Positions 30,125 through 42,021 are shown, counted from the stretch's first letter. The stretch: DNA of 64,000 nt from Gracilaria vermiculophylla (GCA_019155205.2 JAHNZQ020000004.1:4977224-5041223); one strand, 5' to 3'. Numbers and translations are program-made. Notes: generated from the sequence alone by a model not told the origin.

Positions 30125-32781
30125 ATGGATATGAACGTACGCCCCGCTATGATGCTCCATACCTCGCCTGCTTACTGTCGCCCGGTTTCCTTGCGAGTTC
30201 CACCATGGCGGCTTGGCGCGGCTCCCTCCCCGGTTGGGCGTATAACTGCGGGCCGCTCCCCAAGTGGCGTCAGATCACTCTCCTCAGGTGCCACAACGCG
30301 TTCAATCGCCATCCATTCAGCTTCCTACACCTTCTGCATGTTTTCTCCAACTCCGGCGCCTGCGTCGACATCCAATCCTGAGTTGTACCACACCTCGACC
30401 GGTGCACCGCTCCGTCCAGGAGAGCAGTTCGATCATCGTGCCACACGGGTCTCCGTCTCGTTCTATGATAGGCTTGTAAGTCTCCCGTGCCCCGTGGAGG
30501 ATTACATCCATCACTTTGGACCGTACCTCCAGGCGATGCGATTCCGCGCTGTATCGGAGGTTACATGGAACGACCAGAAGTGGAATCGGGTGGACGCTTC
30601 TCACGCTCACTGGCTCCACACTCCTATACACGGTGAAAACGCTCCAACTACGGTGGAACATTGCGATACTCCATATCTGAGGTGCGCCGAGGAACGCGGG
30701 GTTCAGGCGCGACTCCAGGTACTCCATAAAAAGGAGAGTTGACACCAAAGGGCGGGGCAACCCGGCAGCATTGCCGATGGACGCTCGGCCCTCGCGGTGT
30801 TACGCTTTGATCCCCCATACGATGGCCTCGACTGGCTGAACCGAAATCTATGGGGGACGCACCTTGAGAATAAAACCCGAGTACATACCGCCTTCGGGTA
30901 CTTCTATGGTGGGCATAACACGGAATTCCACGACATGCCTTCTGGGCAGCGTCCGAACTACTACCTCATGGTGATTAACTCTTGAAGGGATCACTGGGTA
31001 TCCCTGCACCTCTGCGTGGCGACACCCATCACTTTCGCATATCACACCTCCGACAATCTAGATCCATACGACTCCATAGGGCGTTTCCACATGTTGATCG
31101 CCTCGACGAAGTTCTCGGTCGGCACCCTGATGACGTATCTCCAAGCAGCAAACGAGAGCGTTACCTCCTATACTTGGTGACGTGATGGTCGCCTCTACCA
31201 GGACTCTTCGCATCAGCCGACCGCCGGACATTTGCTCTTCTTGTTGGCGTCCATTATCCGAGTCCTGCGCTCCTTTGGCATCCACAATCTTATTAAGGGC
31301 ACCGCATGGAATGAGTCCGTGGCGGATACGTTGCTAAATTACAACCTGCAAGTGGCGTGGAATGACACACCGGGCTTTCTTTGGTACGATTACGGCGAAG
31401 ATAAGGTCCACCCAGTCGTTAGGAGTCCCAACGGAGTCGATGACGGGCGAACCTATCCGACTTTTCTTTGTCTGGAGCCTTTTCGGGTTCCTCAGGTGCC
31501 ACGGCCCCGAGTACCCGACTGTAACCTCTTGATGGAGAGCCTGGCGCATCATTCGCCCCGTCGGCTACCGGCTCCGTCCCAGGATATGGGCGCACCTCCT
31601 GAGGTGATAACTCCGCAGCCCGCCACAAGGCCGGGTGTTCCCGCTGTGGGAGCCGCCGTGTATCCTGTGGAAGAGGACGAAATGGCTTCCGTCCCGGTAC
31701 CTTCGGCCCCGGCGATGCAACCCCGACTGTGAAGTGTTCCTGAGCCTGTTCTCCAGCCTCGCCTGCGGATCGTTCCAGTTCCCGCACCGCCGTCACCTCG
31801 GGTGTCACCGACTCCGTCCTTGGCTCTGTATACCTCCTTGGCGGAACCTGCAGGGTCCCGTCGAGAAGCCCCTATTCCACCTGGTCCGCCGTCCGCAGCT
31901 GCTTCCGTGGCGGGTGTTGCGCCGTCAACGGAGGTGGCCACTTCGGTTGCACCGTCGGGCGGATTGTCCTCTGGAGCTCTGGGTGCTGTCTTCCAGGAGT
32001 TGGTGCAGGTGTGCCTAGTGATGGGCCGTCCTGCTCCGGCTTCTACTATAGAGGCTCTGCGCGAGGTGCGTGCCTAGGTCTTAGAACTCCACACGGCCCG
32101 GGCGGACCGAGCCTCGATTGGGGCCACTAATGAAAGCCTGGCGGAGTTTTTCCAGAGCCAAGCTCTCACGGCATAACCTCGCCTCGAAGCAAGGTATACG
32201 ACGCGATTTAGTGACCTACAGGGGATAGAACCCTAGCGATAGGAGTGAATTTTCGGTAGCGGTGAAATAAAAGATCCTTCAGTTGGAGCAGAAGCTCCAT
32301 GATCAGCAGTTTCAGTATGACTAGGCCGTACCCGCGTGCTCAACCACACGAAGTGCCGCCGCGACAGCATGCGAAAAGCAAGCAACGGCATCCTGGAGAC
32401 GAAAAATAGAACTCCAGGTAGGGGATAGACTGTGGAGACGAAGAACAACTCCGGTTGGGGGCCGCCTCCCCCTTTCCTAAACGGAAACGTCTATGTGGAG
32501 AGGCGTTTCCGCACCAGCTTGGCGTTTTATTGCCCAAGGAAGTTTTTCGGGGTGTGTTCCAGCGGTTCTTCCGTGTCACCGTTTCAGGTGTACCCATACC
32601 AGCAGACGCAGGACAGTATTCTTGGAGGGGTTTGTCGGTGGGAGACAATATGGTCCACCGCGTAGAGGATGTCACTTTCAGGGCTCATGATAGCGTCTGG
32701 GGCTTCCAGCAATGGTTCACCGAAGCGGTGATGCGGATTCTAATACCCAACGGTGTCGTCACTCCTGAGGTGGTCGGATGA
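30125..32781 (+). pseudogene. Antisense reading frame between pol and 3' LTR, unknown function
   Basis: On the strand opposite to gag-pol, one frame runs from ATG 30125 to about 32175. It is interrupted only by stops near 30740, 30983, 31170, 31730 and 32075; a further piece in another frame lies at 32455-32781. The product would exceed 650 residues. It has a Pro/Ser-rich N-terminus (1-110), a body rich in Trp, Tyr, His and Asp (for example FDPPYDGLDWLNRNLWG, AFGYFYGGHNTEFHD, NYYLMVINS, RDHWVSLHL, NLDPYDSIGRF), and a Pro/Ala-rich linker toward the C-terminus (about 31500-32000). The composition is that of a once-real protein. The HW...YDS arrangement faintly recalls Ulp1-type cysteine proteases, but the expected catalytic Cys is not evident, so I do not assign it. 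Antisense genes in this position are known in some plant Gypsy elements. Confidence 0.5.
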
Positions 32782-33129
32782 GGAAGTTTTGCGCATGGTC
32801 CCTGAGGTGGGACGGCGGGCATTCCTGAGGGGCTAGGCGTCGAGACTTTCGTCAACCTATCACGGGATACAACGTCTCGGAGCCCATTTCCTTCAATGAT
32901 GACAGTTTCCTTATAGATGACTAGGACTTTAGAAGGCCGTGAGGTGGTCTGCGCTAACTTGTGCGTGGCGTTCGGCGGTTAATCGGAGGTTTCCCCAGTT
33001 TTGTCGAGGAAAACCCCGTTACGTGTTTTCAGGTGAGAGCTTTTCATCACCTTCCGGTCGAAATCGTGTTTACATCTCCTCTGCGAGGCTTTAAGTCTCT
33101 CCTCTGCGAAGGAGAGTGCATTCACATAA

Positions 33130-36100
33130 CATCTTAGGATGGAGCGTCTGGCTTGCGCCGCTGTTGGTTCCTAGGGCCCATCCGCCGAGTGTTCCATGGC
33201 ACGTACCGCAATGACGGCACTTTGCGGAATTCGTGAGAGCACCAGGTTGAAAGCAGCGGTCCCCGTGGAGCAGCGCACCTGCAGGTTGTATGCATACGTG
33301 AGCGGGCCGACATATGCCTCCCAATCCTTCTGGTGGTCCACGACCTGGGGCTTATGATCTTTGAGAAAGGATCAGTGATTACGAGGATAAATAGGTGCCC
33401 TCGAACCGTCTTGGGGAGAGGGCACAAAATATCCCTGATCACAAACTCCAAAGGTTCTGAAGGTGGGAACAGAGTGAGTGGTGTCCGGTGCTTCCGTATA
33501 TAACCCCAAGTGGCGGCGGAAAAGTAGCAATCCTTCACCGTTTAGAAGGCGTCACTAGCCATTTTCGGCCAATTGAACTCCCTCCGCATGTTGAAATACG
33601 TCCGCGGTCTACCGGGGTGCCCGGCGAGGCGATGATAGTGCAAGAGATACAGCACCCTCGCCCTTATTTACGTCATGACCACTTTTTGGAGAGCTCCATG
33701 CAGCGGAGTGAGGCTTACAAGTGAGCCGTCCCGGTCAACACCGAATGAGGACGTTAGCATGCCCACAGTGGCGAGGGACTCCTTGCAGTACGCATCCGTA
33801 CTCTGCTCTTTCATGAACTCCGCGACGGTAATGGGGAGAACTTCCTTCTCCTCCTAAACAAGAGCCATCACGTCAGGGGATTCACCATACCTTCCTCCAG
33901 GTTCACAGCATTCCAATAATTCTCCATCGGAAGCTTCTTTCCCGTCGGCGTCTTGGATGACCAGACACAGGATGGTGTCCTCCAAGGGTGTTTTGTCTTC
34001 GCCCTCGGTTGAGATTCGCGAGAGCGCGTCCGCTGCCTGGTGTTTAATGCCAGGACGGTGGACGTTATCAAACCCGAACTCCAAGAGGCGTAGCTTCCAC
34101 CTTTGCAGGCGATCGGAAGCATCTGTCAAAGACAGTATCCACCTCAATAATGCGTGGTCCGTCCTCAAGATGAAGCGCGCCTTCCAGGTATGGGCGTAAA
34201 AGCAAAACCGCCCACACGATGGCGAGACATTCGCGCTCAGAGATGGGATAATTCCGTTCCGTGGGGGTGAGGCTGCGACTCCAATATCCTATGGGTTGAA
34301 GTCCATCTCCCTGTTGCTTTTGTAGGAGGGCACATCCGACCTGGTATTTACAGGCGTCAGTGTCCAGCACCATTTGGCCGTGCCACTTCGGAAGTACCAA
34401 GATTGGTGGCTCTATTAGTCTCCTCTTCAGGTTGTTAAAGCCTTCAAACTCTTCGTCCGTCAAGATAGCCAATTACGTCGGCTTTTCTTTCTCCACGAGG
34501 CGGTTTAACGGCGCCGCGATACGGGAGAAGTTCGGGACAAACCGCCGGAAGACATTACACAACCCCAGGAAGGAGTGGAGCTCTGTTTGGTTTGAGGGTG
34601 GGTGAGCTTCCTTGATGGAGTCTTGAGGTTTTGTGGAAACCTGTAGGTGGCCCGGGAGCACAAAATGCCCCAGATAGTCCACCGAGGACTTGAAAAAGAA
34701 ATATTTTTCCAGCTTCAAAGTGAGTCCAAAATCCTTCAGGAGTTGCGGCACGTGTTTTACATGCATGAAATGCTCCTTCACGCTGTTGAAGTATAGAATG
34801 ACATCATCATTATACACCAAAGCGTACTGCCACTTCACTTTTGACAGGATTATGTGCATCGCTCGTTGGAACGTAGCGGGTGCATTCCTCGATACAAATG
34901 GAATCCTTAGGACTCCAAAAATTCCACAGTGCAAGGTGAAAGTTCTATTATCCTCACCGGGGTCATCCATCTGAATTTGCCAGTAGTCGCTGATAGAATC
35001 CAGCGTGAAGAAAACGGACACATTTCTTAAGGGGTCCCTTTGTTCATTTAATCAGGGTATTGGGTACGAATCGCATACCCTCACCTCGTTGAGGCGTCTA
35101 TAGTCAATACAAAACCTCAAGAAGCCTTTTTTTTTTTCAAAAACACCTTCATGGAGGCCCATTCGGAATTGAAGGGCTCGGAAACGCCCTTTTTCCATCA
35201 TCCGGTGGATCTCATCGCTTTCGAAATCGCGCGCATGGGGTCCGGCCCTTTTCGGGACTTGGTGTACCGGTTTCGCATTAGGTGTTAGCTGTATCCGGTG
35301 CTTGGCCAGGCTAACCTGACCCGGGTGACGAGACCATATGTCCTCAAAGATGGATAGCATCTCCACTATTCTATGGCAATATTCTTGGAAATCTTCGTCG
35401 ATTTGAAGCTTCTCCGGCGATGTGGAAGGATTACCATCCTCTGGAGCCATTGAGGTCGCTTGAGCTTCCACAGTGGCGATTGCATCGCAGTACGCAACGT
35501 CTTTGGCACGATAAAGTTGAGCCAGTCCTGCAAGGACGAGTAGTGCCAATGCGAAGATAGTTCCTTTCTGGAGCCGTAACAACGACTCTTTCATGTTGGC
35601 AAGCACAACCCTGAAGGGAATGTTCGGTACTATTTCCATAACACCGTTCGCAATCATGGAGTGCTGCTTCGTGGTCAGGTGTGGGCTTCTTTGTAGGAAT
35701 GAAGGGCCAGATGCAGAAGTCTCCCCCCAGCCCTCGACCTGACTCCTTACGGATATTTCCATACTTTTCACCAACCGGAGCTTATTCGACTGCGTCTTCT
35801 TTGGAAGATTACCCACGTGGCGAGCGTTGGCGTCCGGTCCTGGAGATGCGGACACGATACCGACAGGGACGGCGTCGTGAAAGTTCACCTTCCGCCGGCG
35901 TGGGTAGATTACACGAACATACCGACCCACAAAGGAAGTGCCCCAGATGCATTGTGCGCCCAAATCGGTTGCCACAAGGAACCACACCTTCACTTGTAGG
36001 GAGATGGACCGTAGATACAGGGATATCGCTCCGAGGATGTTCAATGCTCGACGCGACGCATCGTGCACAGTAGGGAGCTTGCCAGTCCTCAAGGAGCCGC

Positions 36101-36173
36101 GAGCAGACCGCGGGAGCACGTCGGCGTGCACCAGATTGGGGCCAGCTCCGGTATCAAGGATAGCGCGCACCAT
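33130..36173 (-). pseudogene. Gypsy pol: protease, RT, RNase H, integrase
   Basis: From 36173 to 34068 the minus strand holds one frame with stops only at 35052-35054 and 34473-34475. The protease active site is LDTGAGPNLVH near the start. Reverse transcriptase begins near 35320 (HRIQLTPNAKPVHQVPKRAG), with RFCIDYRRLNEV, FFTLDSISDYWQIQMDD, RNAPATFQRAM and the catalytic YNDD in ALVYNDDVILYF. RNase H follows (VLDTDACKYQVGCALLQ, RNYPISERECLAIVWA), then after a frameshift near 34150 HRPGIKHQAADALSR. Integrase has an HH-CC zinc region (HRLAGHPG ... TVKDC, about 33530-33640, with one stop) and a core with LEFVIRDILCPLPK and LVITDPFSKI holding the first Asp. The rest of the core is frameshifted to about 33130. 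The order PR-RT-RH-IN places it in Ty3/Gypsy (Metaviridae-like). It is inactive. Confidence 0.85.
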
Positions 36174-37541
36174 GATGGAGGCGAGCGGGGAGCATCATGT
36201 AGAAGCGAGCACTTTGTAATTCTCACGGTAAAGCGTGCAAACAGAATCCGCAAAGGAATCGATTGGGTCCAACGGGATTGATGGGCCCGCCGATTCTGTG
36301 GTGACGAAGAAGACGGCTTTTCCCTTTTTCTTAAGGGGGACCCCGTGGAGCTGAGACTCGATGGTAAAAAGCCTCGCAGAGCCTTTACGTATAGCCTTGA
36401 GGGTTTTTTTGGTTGGAGAAAAGCTGAGCTCTAGTAGGGGACGGCTTCTCTGGCTGTGCATCCAGATGCGACGTGTTCCTCTGAGGTGCAACCGGTTTGG
36501 AAACTGGCACCTGCGTTGCTAGTACAAGTGACAGTGGAATAGGCTGTACGTTCAGTGGAGCGCGGTAACCGTAGTTTCCTTGAGGGAAGGGGATGTCGCG
36601 TTACGCAAATCGATAACTTTCGCATTTCGTTGGTGTGTCCTTCAGGTCCTGAAAGTTATTTTCCGGTTCCTGTGGGATGGCGGCCCTCATTGTGGGGGTG
36701 AGATTCGTACAATATACTGGCTCTAGAGGCAAGCAAATCCTGCAAGGTGGGGGCTTGCTTCAAGGTTTCGCCAATCGGAAGCTCCTGTAAGATCCTGCCG
36801 AGGCGTACTAAGTGGAAGACGAGGGTGTCCTCGTCCAAGACGTTTCTCCCTGAGATGAGGCATATGTGAGGGCAAGGGCCTCTTGCTCTCCCACGAGCGT
36901 GAGGTCGTCGACCTCTTCCGAGGTGCTGCAGTCCAAAGTCAGGGTGGATGCCCGACGGGTCTTTGAAGCCGCCGGTTTGTCCGAAAGTTGGGTATCGCTG
37001 CGACGAGTGGAATGGTAGGTATCCCCATAGGGATTGGCGAAACGCGCTAGCTCCGTATACGTGGTCTTTGGGTGCGTTGTAAGGTAATTACGCACCCTCG
37101 CGCGTATCGAGGAAATGAGTCCCTTGACAAACAACGACTACAACCGCCGTTCGGAGTACATGTTCTAATACCGTAAGTCCTTCGTACGCAGCTTCTGTGA
37201 GAACTCCGTCTTGGTCCTTCCCGTGTTCTGCCTATAGGAGGTGACTTCAGCATCAGCATTGGCAATCATCCGGCCGTGGCGTACCTTTTCAGGAGGAAAC
37301 TGACCACTTCCAGGTACGTCGTCAAGATCTCCGTTCCAGGATTACCCACAATGGTGCTCTACCACGTGAGGCACGGCTGCACCAGCGAGTGCTCTTGGCC
37401 TGTGAGGAAGAACTGAAAGCACCATACGGCGACACCTACATGGACACCATTGGTATTACACTCTGAACAGAAGCGTGTGGGAAAATTCAACATCGAGATA
37501 GCGTCTCCGCCTGAGGAGGAGTGCTTCTTCATTTGAATATG

Positions 37542-37851
37542 CTGTTGGAAAACAGATGAGCTATTTGCGCTATACTCCCTTGTGACACAGGGCGCACAGT
37601 TCACCATTTAAACTATCAACACGCCCCCTCGCCCTGTACTTACTTACAGAACGAGACCTCGGGCTTACAGTAGCCAATCTTCACTACTGCTGTACACCTG
37701 TACAATTTCTCAGGCTCAGGTCACTTCTGGGAGTCAAACCCAGGGTCCTAACGATCAGCTGGGCCCATAACCTGTTGGAAAACAGATGAGCTATTTGCGC
37801 TATACTCTCTTGTGACACAGGGCGCACAGTGCACCATTTGAACTATCAACA
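37542..37851 (-). repeat. 80-bp direct duplication flanking a tRNA-like insert
   Basis: Copies at 37542-37621 and 37772-37851 both begin CTGTTGGAAAACAGATGAGC and differ at only a few bases. They encode the same gag segment (HCAPCVTREYSANSSSVFQQ). The 150 bases between them are unrelated to gag. Confidence 0.9.
37622..37771 (-). repeat. Possible tRNA-derived SINE-like insert
   Basis: On the minus strand the first part contains GCCCAGCTGATCGTTAGG (like a pol III A box) and GGTTTGACTCC (B-box consensus). The latter sits in a perfect 5-bp T-arm, CTGGG-TTTGACT-CCCAG, at 37727-37743. GGTTATG before and AGTGACC after can pair at six of seven positions like an acceptor stem. The spacing between boxes is too short for an anticodon arm, so this is not a working tRNA. 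Confidence 0.4.
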
Positions 37852-38712
37852 TATGCATGCGGCGCTGGATCTTTGTGAGTCCAACAGCGACCGACGTCTT
37901 GTAAAGAGTGGAGCGATCATTCAACCTGTAGGTGTCATAATCAACCACTTTGGTGAAGAGGTCGTTAAGCGGGACGACCTTCCCGACCATTCTGCTTTTC
38001 TCCTTGGGAGGTACACTGCCCTCCCAACTGGAGCTGTTTACGGATTCAGAGTCTGAGCTTCTCTCCGATATGGTGTCTCGATTTTTTCTTTTCCTTCTCC
38101 ATTTCTTTCGGTGTCTTTCCTTTAGGTGGACCGGGTAACTGATGATACCCCCGTTGTGGTGAACCACCGGAGGAGTATCCCGTCCTTCTCTCTCTGAGTG
38201 AATTGCTTCGCGACCCATATCTTCTCCTCCTCCCCGGGGCGTCGGGTCTAGACGGTGCATAGCAGGACTCCTGAGATGGGCGCATTTCCCTACAGTAGTA
38301 TCCTTTTCTCCTCATGTGTAGGGAGTGGCAGTATCCTGTCCATCTCTGCCCGCGGCCACCTTAGGTGTTGATAGAGGGAACCTATCCTATACGGAAAAAT
38401 GACTTTGAAACGCCGCTGCTGAGAGCAGCTGCGCGGTCTGGGAACGAACCTCCGCACGGAAAACATCTGCGATGACCTCAAGGAAAGGGTCGATATCCAG
38501 CAAAACATCCACAGCACAGTGAGCGCTCTCCGTTGCGATCTACTCTACAATTAAAGGCCATCGCGCTCCGCAGTCGGCTTCAACACCTGCAGGTATTCTT
38601 TCGACCAGCTCTTGTGAGAGCCAATCCGTAAGACGTGGAGCTAGCGACTCCAGGAGGGAGTTAGCCTCCGGGTGTTCCCGTACTTGTAGCTCCTGAGGTG
38701 GTGGCTGTGATG

Positions 38713-38730
38713 TCGTGTGTCGAGAGACCA
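38713..38730 (-). other. Primer-binding site (PBS)
   Basis: On the minus strand, two bases inside the 5' LTR, the sequence reads TGGTCTCTCGACACACGA. It starts with TGG, as expected for pairing to a tRNA 3' CCA end. I did not identify which tRNA. Confidence 0.55.
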
Positions 38731-38732
38731 GA

Positions 38733-39286
38733 TGTGGTACTGTCAGTTCTCCTTTCGAGGTAGTAAAGCACAACGCCCGTTAGGAGTTTTTGTTGACTCC
38801 AAAGGTGCGTGTTCCTGAAGGTGGTCTCCGGTATTCGCTGTCGCGAGCCGGGGGAATTCTTGAAGGGGATCTGCAAACACCAAGCGGAGTGGGAGATTTA
38901 CTGGGTGGGCAATGCTCCTACACGCGCTGCTATAATGAGACCTGGGGATCGGCGGCATAGAAACCTGAGGATGATCGACGAGAGTCTCCAGTCAGAAAAG
39001 TAGATGAAGACTCAAGGGTGCTTGTCTTTACATCACTAGAGGTGGAGCTCAACAGGCAAAATAAGTATCAAGCCGGGAGCCGGCCTCGGCGGGTCTCACT
39101 ATTGTAGTAATTACCTGCATAAATTAACTAAAGTAAATATAAATTCTACGGTCCCTTAAGGATACTGTAGCGTACGTGGGCGGAATTTCGCACCTCGTGG
39201 CTCAGTTACTAAAATACGAGCTCTCCTTAGGAGTATCACGCCACAAAGCTACACCACCATGTTTCCTTAGAAGCCACTGTACTACA
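38733..39286 (-). repeat. 5' LTR of the Gypsy element
   Basis: 554 bases. The plus strand starts TGTGGTACTGTCAG and ends CCACTGTACTACA, so the ends are TG...CA within short inverted repeats. It matches the solo copies at 13965 and 44066 end to end. The outer flank at 39287 is GTACT; its partner is lost with the truncated 3' LTR, so no target duplication can be checked. Confidence 0.85.
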
Positions 39287-39348
39287 GTACTTAGTTCTGT
39301 GCAAACAAGTTTTTGAAAAATGTCCAATTCATAACGATAGGACACCTA

Positions 39349-40625
39349 CAGTGCGTTTCACATTAATAGCACGCCCAAAAACAGTGCCGTAGTAGTACTT
39401 TACTGCGCCTTTTGCATATCATATAAGTTAAAATCGTTTCATAATCACAACACTACATTAATAATAATCATCGTTATGGCTCAAGGATCACCTCTTTTGC
39501 GCTCCAAACAGCTTGCAATCATGCAACTAAAAGCTTTTAGAGAATCTTTTGCTAAAACTGGTCGACTTTTAAAACGTCATCCGGTCACAATTCTACAGTT
39601 CCTTGAAAACCATGCAATCTATAGGACAAAAACGTTCGCAGGGCGGCCACACATTTTGAGTCCTGCACATAAACACTGTGTAAAACGGGATTTGTGTCGA
39701 CGAAAAGTTTTATGGAATAAAATTGCAAAAACATTAAACTTCAATGTTTCGAAATCAACAGTTTGACTTGAAATCAACAAGAAAAATTTGTTCAAGTATA
39801 AAAAATGAGAATAAAATTCCTTTTAAAAGGTTATGATGAGCAAAAAGCAATAAAATGGTATGCAAACATGGCGCACCTGAAAAAGCAATGAAACCAAGTT
39901 ATTTTTTCTGACGAAAAATAATTCAACTTAGATGGTCTGGATTATTACAAATTTTATTGGCGTGATTAAAGAAAGCAACACTCTGCATTTTGGACAAGAA
40001 ACTCTGGAGCAGATTTTACTACGGTATAAGTTGGCATATGAAAATATGGAAAAACAGATATTGCATTTACTGATAAAAATATAGACTCTGCATGTTATCA
40101 AGAAGTTTTATTATAACTATTAGCTACCTTACGGATGTTTTGGACAATGATAACGTTCTGTTTTCCTGCAAGATGATGTACCAGTACACAAATCAAAACT
40201 GGTGCCAGATTGGCTATAAGAAGCAAACATTATGGTAATGGATTGGCCAGCACGTTCTCCATACTTAAACCCCATTGAAAATGGATGGGGTTTATCATCA
40301 TGAATGGTTTATGGCCGTGGAAGGCAGTTTTGTACATTTTTTATTAGAAGAACTGTATAAAAATTGCTGGGGCAACACTTCTATTTCGACAATTAATGGC
40401 TACATTACTTAGACGTCCAAACACTGTATTTGCATTATTTAGCTAAAATGTGGAAAATTCAGCTACTGAGTCGCCATAAAAGCCTTAAAGTTGATAAATC
40501 TGTTATGATTTCAAAACGGGTTTTGAACTTCAATTTTATTTTAAATCTTGATTTTGTTGTCGTATAGTACCAAAATCACAATTTATGTACTTCGACACTG
40601 ACGTGATCTGATTTTGAAACAGACT
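39349..40625 (+). mobile_element. Tc1-like element, type B
   Basis: About 1277 bases. The left end is (TA)CAGTGCGTTTCACATTAAT at 39347; the right end ATTTTGAAACAGACTA(TA) is near 40611-40627. Inner repeats are present (GTTTCATAATCACAAC near 39437 and GTTATGATTTCAAAACG near 40502). Same subtype as 23182-24460. Confidence 0.8.
39476..40470 (+). pseudogene. Tc1-like transposase (type B), broken
   Basis: The N-terminal 96 residues are open (39476-39766): MAQGSPLLRSKQLAIMQLKA, a helix-turn-helix-like segment with LLKRHPVTILQFLE, and a GRPHILSPAHK linker between the two DNA-binding subdomains. After the stop at 39764 the core can be followed in pieces: FNLDGLDYYKFYW near 39925, then VHKSKLVPDWL, WPARSPYLNPIENGWGL near 40240-40290 (the third catalytic Glu is in NPIEN), and a C-terminal KMWKIQLLS segment. 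Frameshifts break the rest. Confidence 0.7.
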
Positions 40626-40842
40626 ATACTTATAACGCTCATTTGTGAGGCTACGCTTCACGAAATCCTGCAACCAAAAATGAGAAACTAAAGTTTAGCA
40701 GTGCAAATTTTTCATTTCAGAATTCCTATTGTAGAATTCTGTGACATATATTACTCATACAGAAAAATAGCGCCGCCGTGAGTATGAGTGTCTACTGCAT
40801 CAGGTATGAGTAAATCTAGAACACAATCGCTGAATTGCCACA

Positions 40843-42021
40843 ATGAGAACAGGGAGGCAGAAAGACCAACGCTTGCGTCCTTTACGCGAACGGGAAATAA
40901 GGTGGAGACTAGCGCTCATGCACATGGCTTCTCGATTTATGTTGCTCAGTGAGTCATTCTTCACGAACACTAAAGCTCGCACTGCTATGGCTGCAAGATA
41001 CCTGCAGGAAACACAAGAACTGCAACCTCATCTACAGCGTACGATTCGGATCGGCACATCTCAACTCAGTTTTAACTTTAACAATTTTACGGAAGCAGAA
41101 TCTTTTCCTCACTTTTTATTTCAAACGAAGGACAACACTCGTATCCTCCACACCATTGGATGGCCCCTACGTCAGAAAAGTACAAAAAGAAAGCGCTACA
41201 GCGTCAACCCCCTCCTCTCCACATGCTTGATTCTGCGAGGACTAGCCTCTCCGGCAAGGTGATAAGAACTAAATATTATGTTTGGAAAGCACGCTTCACA
41301 GTTATCTAAAATATTTTGGGAAGGAATCGAGAACTTCGTTGCAAAACGTAATCACCTCATAACAAGCCCGATAGACGAACACTTCATGTTACAGCATGTG
41401 CATCGCAATGCTACTGCCATTCATCAGAAATGTGGCGGACTTTCAAATTGCGTATCTTTCATTGATGGAAGACTCATAGGTATAGCCAGCCCAAATGGAT
41501 TTGGCGTTCAATGTAAAATTAATAATATCCACAAAAGAAAACAGGCGCTCAAGTTTTAAATAATCAGTAGCCCTTATGGAGTCGTTCTTTACACATGCGG
41601 GTCTATGGAAGGCCGCCGTTATGACTGGACACTGTACACAAGAAATGTAGTCGAAGAACATCTACGAAACATTCTCGATGTTAACGGATTGATATGCTGC
41701 ATATATGGAGACTCAGGGTATAACAAGCGCTGGATCTTAGAAGTTCCTTTCTAGGGATGAAACCTTAATGATAATCAGAACGCGTTTAAATAGGCTATTT
41801 CATCTGTTCGCATCACGCCGGAGTGGGTCTTCAAGGAAGTGAAGTTATATTTTACTACTTTAGACTACAAATGGAAAGTATTTGAGTTGTCGATTGCATC
41901 ACTCTACTTTGCGGATATACTGCTCACTAACATCCGCCGTTGTGTGTACAGGAATCAAATCGCAAATTTCTTGGACTGCTCGCCACCATTGTTAGAGCAA
42001 TACCTTGTCCACGGTTTCTAA
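40843..42021 (+). pseudogene. PIF/Harbinger DDE transposase, stops but no frameshift
   Basis: One plus-strand frame of 393 codons from ATG 40843 to 42021, broken only by stop codons (41260-41265, 41557-41559, and three between 41750 and 41795). Blocks in order: an N-terminal region, STCLILRGLASPAR (where the family expects a Trp next and this copy has TGA), MFGKHASQLSKIFWEGIENF, CVSFIDGRLIGIASPNG with the first Asp, NNIHKRKQALKF, YGVVLYTCGSMEGRRYDW with the second Asp, LICCIYGDSGYNKR, and VRITPEWVFKEVKLYF, whose Glu fits the third catalytic position. It is closely similar in plan to the minus-strand copy at 6388-7190. A Myb-like partner gene lies 350 bases downstream on the opposite strand, so the pair converges. 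Confidence 0.7.

Larger units (their letters stand above)
36200..38520 (-). pseudogene. Gypsy gag, broken
   Basis: Gag remnants occupy the minus strand between the PBS and pol. From 5' to 3': an Arg/Gly/Pro-rich basic region (38046-38315, with KTPKEMEKEKKKSRH), an acidic Ser-rich part (SERSSDSESVNSSSWEG) followed by VPLNDLFTKVVDYDTYRL (about 37900-38100), a capsid-like part around 36808-37134 (MFVKGLISSIRARVRNYL, TTYTELARFANPYGDTY), and a C-terminal linker. No CCHC zinc knuckle could be seen. The frame is broken several times, including by an insertion at 37622-37771 flanked by an 80-bp duplication. Confidence 0.6.
29139..39286 (-). mobile_element. Ty3/Gypsy retrotransposon with both LTRs
   Basis: About 10.1 kb, transcribed on the minus strand. 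The 5' LTR is 38733-39286 and the 3' LTR 29139-29622 (cut short at its outer end). A primer-binding site lies beside the 5' LTR and a polypurine tract touches the 3' LTR. Gene order on the minus strand is gag, protease, reverse transcriptase, RNase H, integrase, the Ty3/Gypsy order. The two LTRs differ at many positions (roughly one in seven by eye), so the insertion is old. Between integrase and the 3' LTR there are about 3.5 kb that include a long antisense reading frame. Stops and frameshifts inactivate gag and pol. Confidence 0.85.

Noticed and set aside
30317..30760. Minus-strand env-like gene between pol and 3' LTR
   Set aside because: Minus-strand frames here are short and change phase, while the plus-strand frame is far longer and more protein-like. 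No signal peptide or membrane segment was seen.
37622..37771. Functional tRNA gene
   Set aside because: The A-like and B boxes are too close to leave an anticodon arm, so it cannot fold as a working tRNA.
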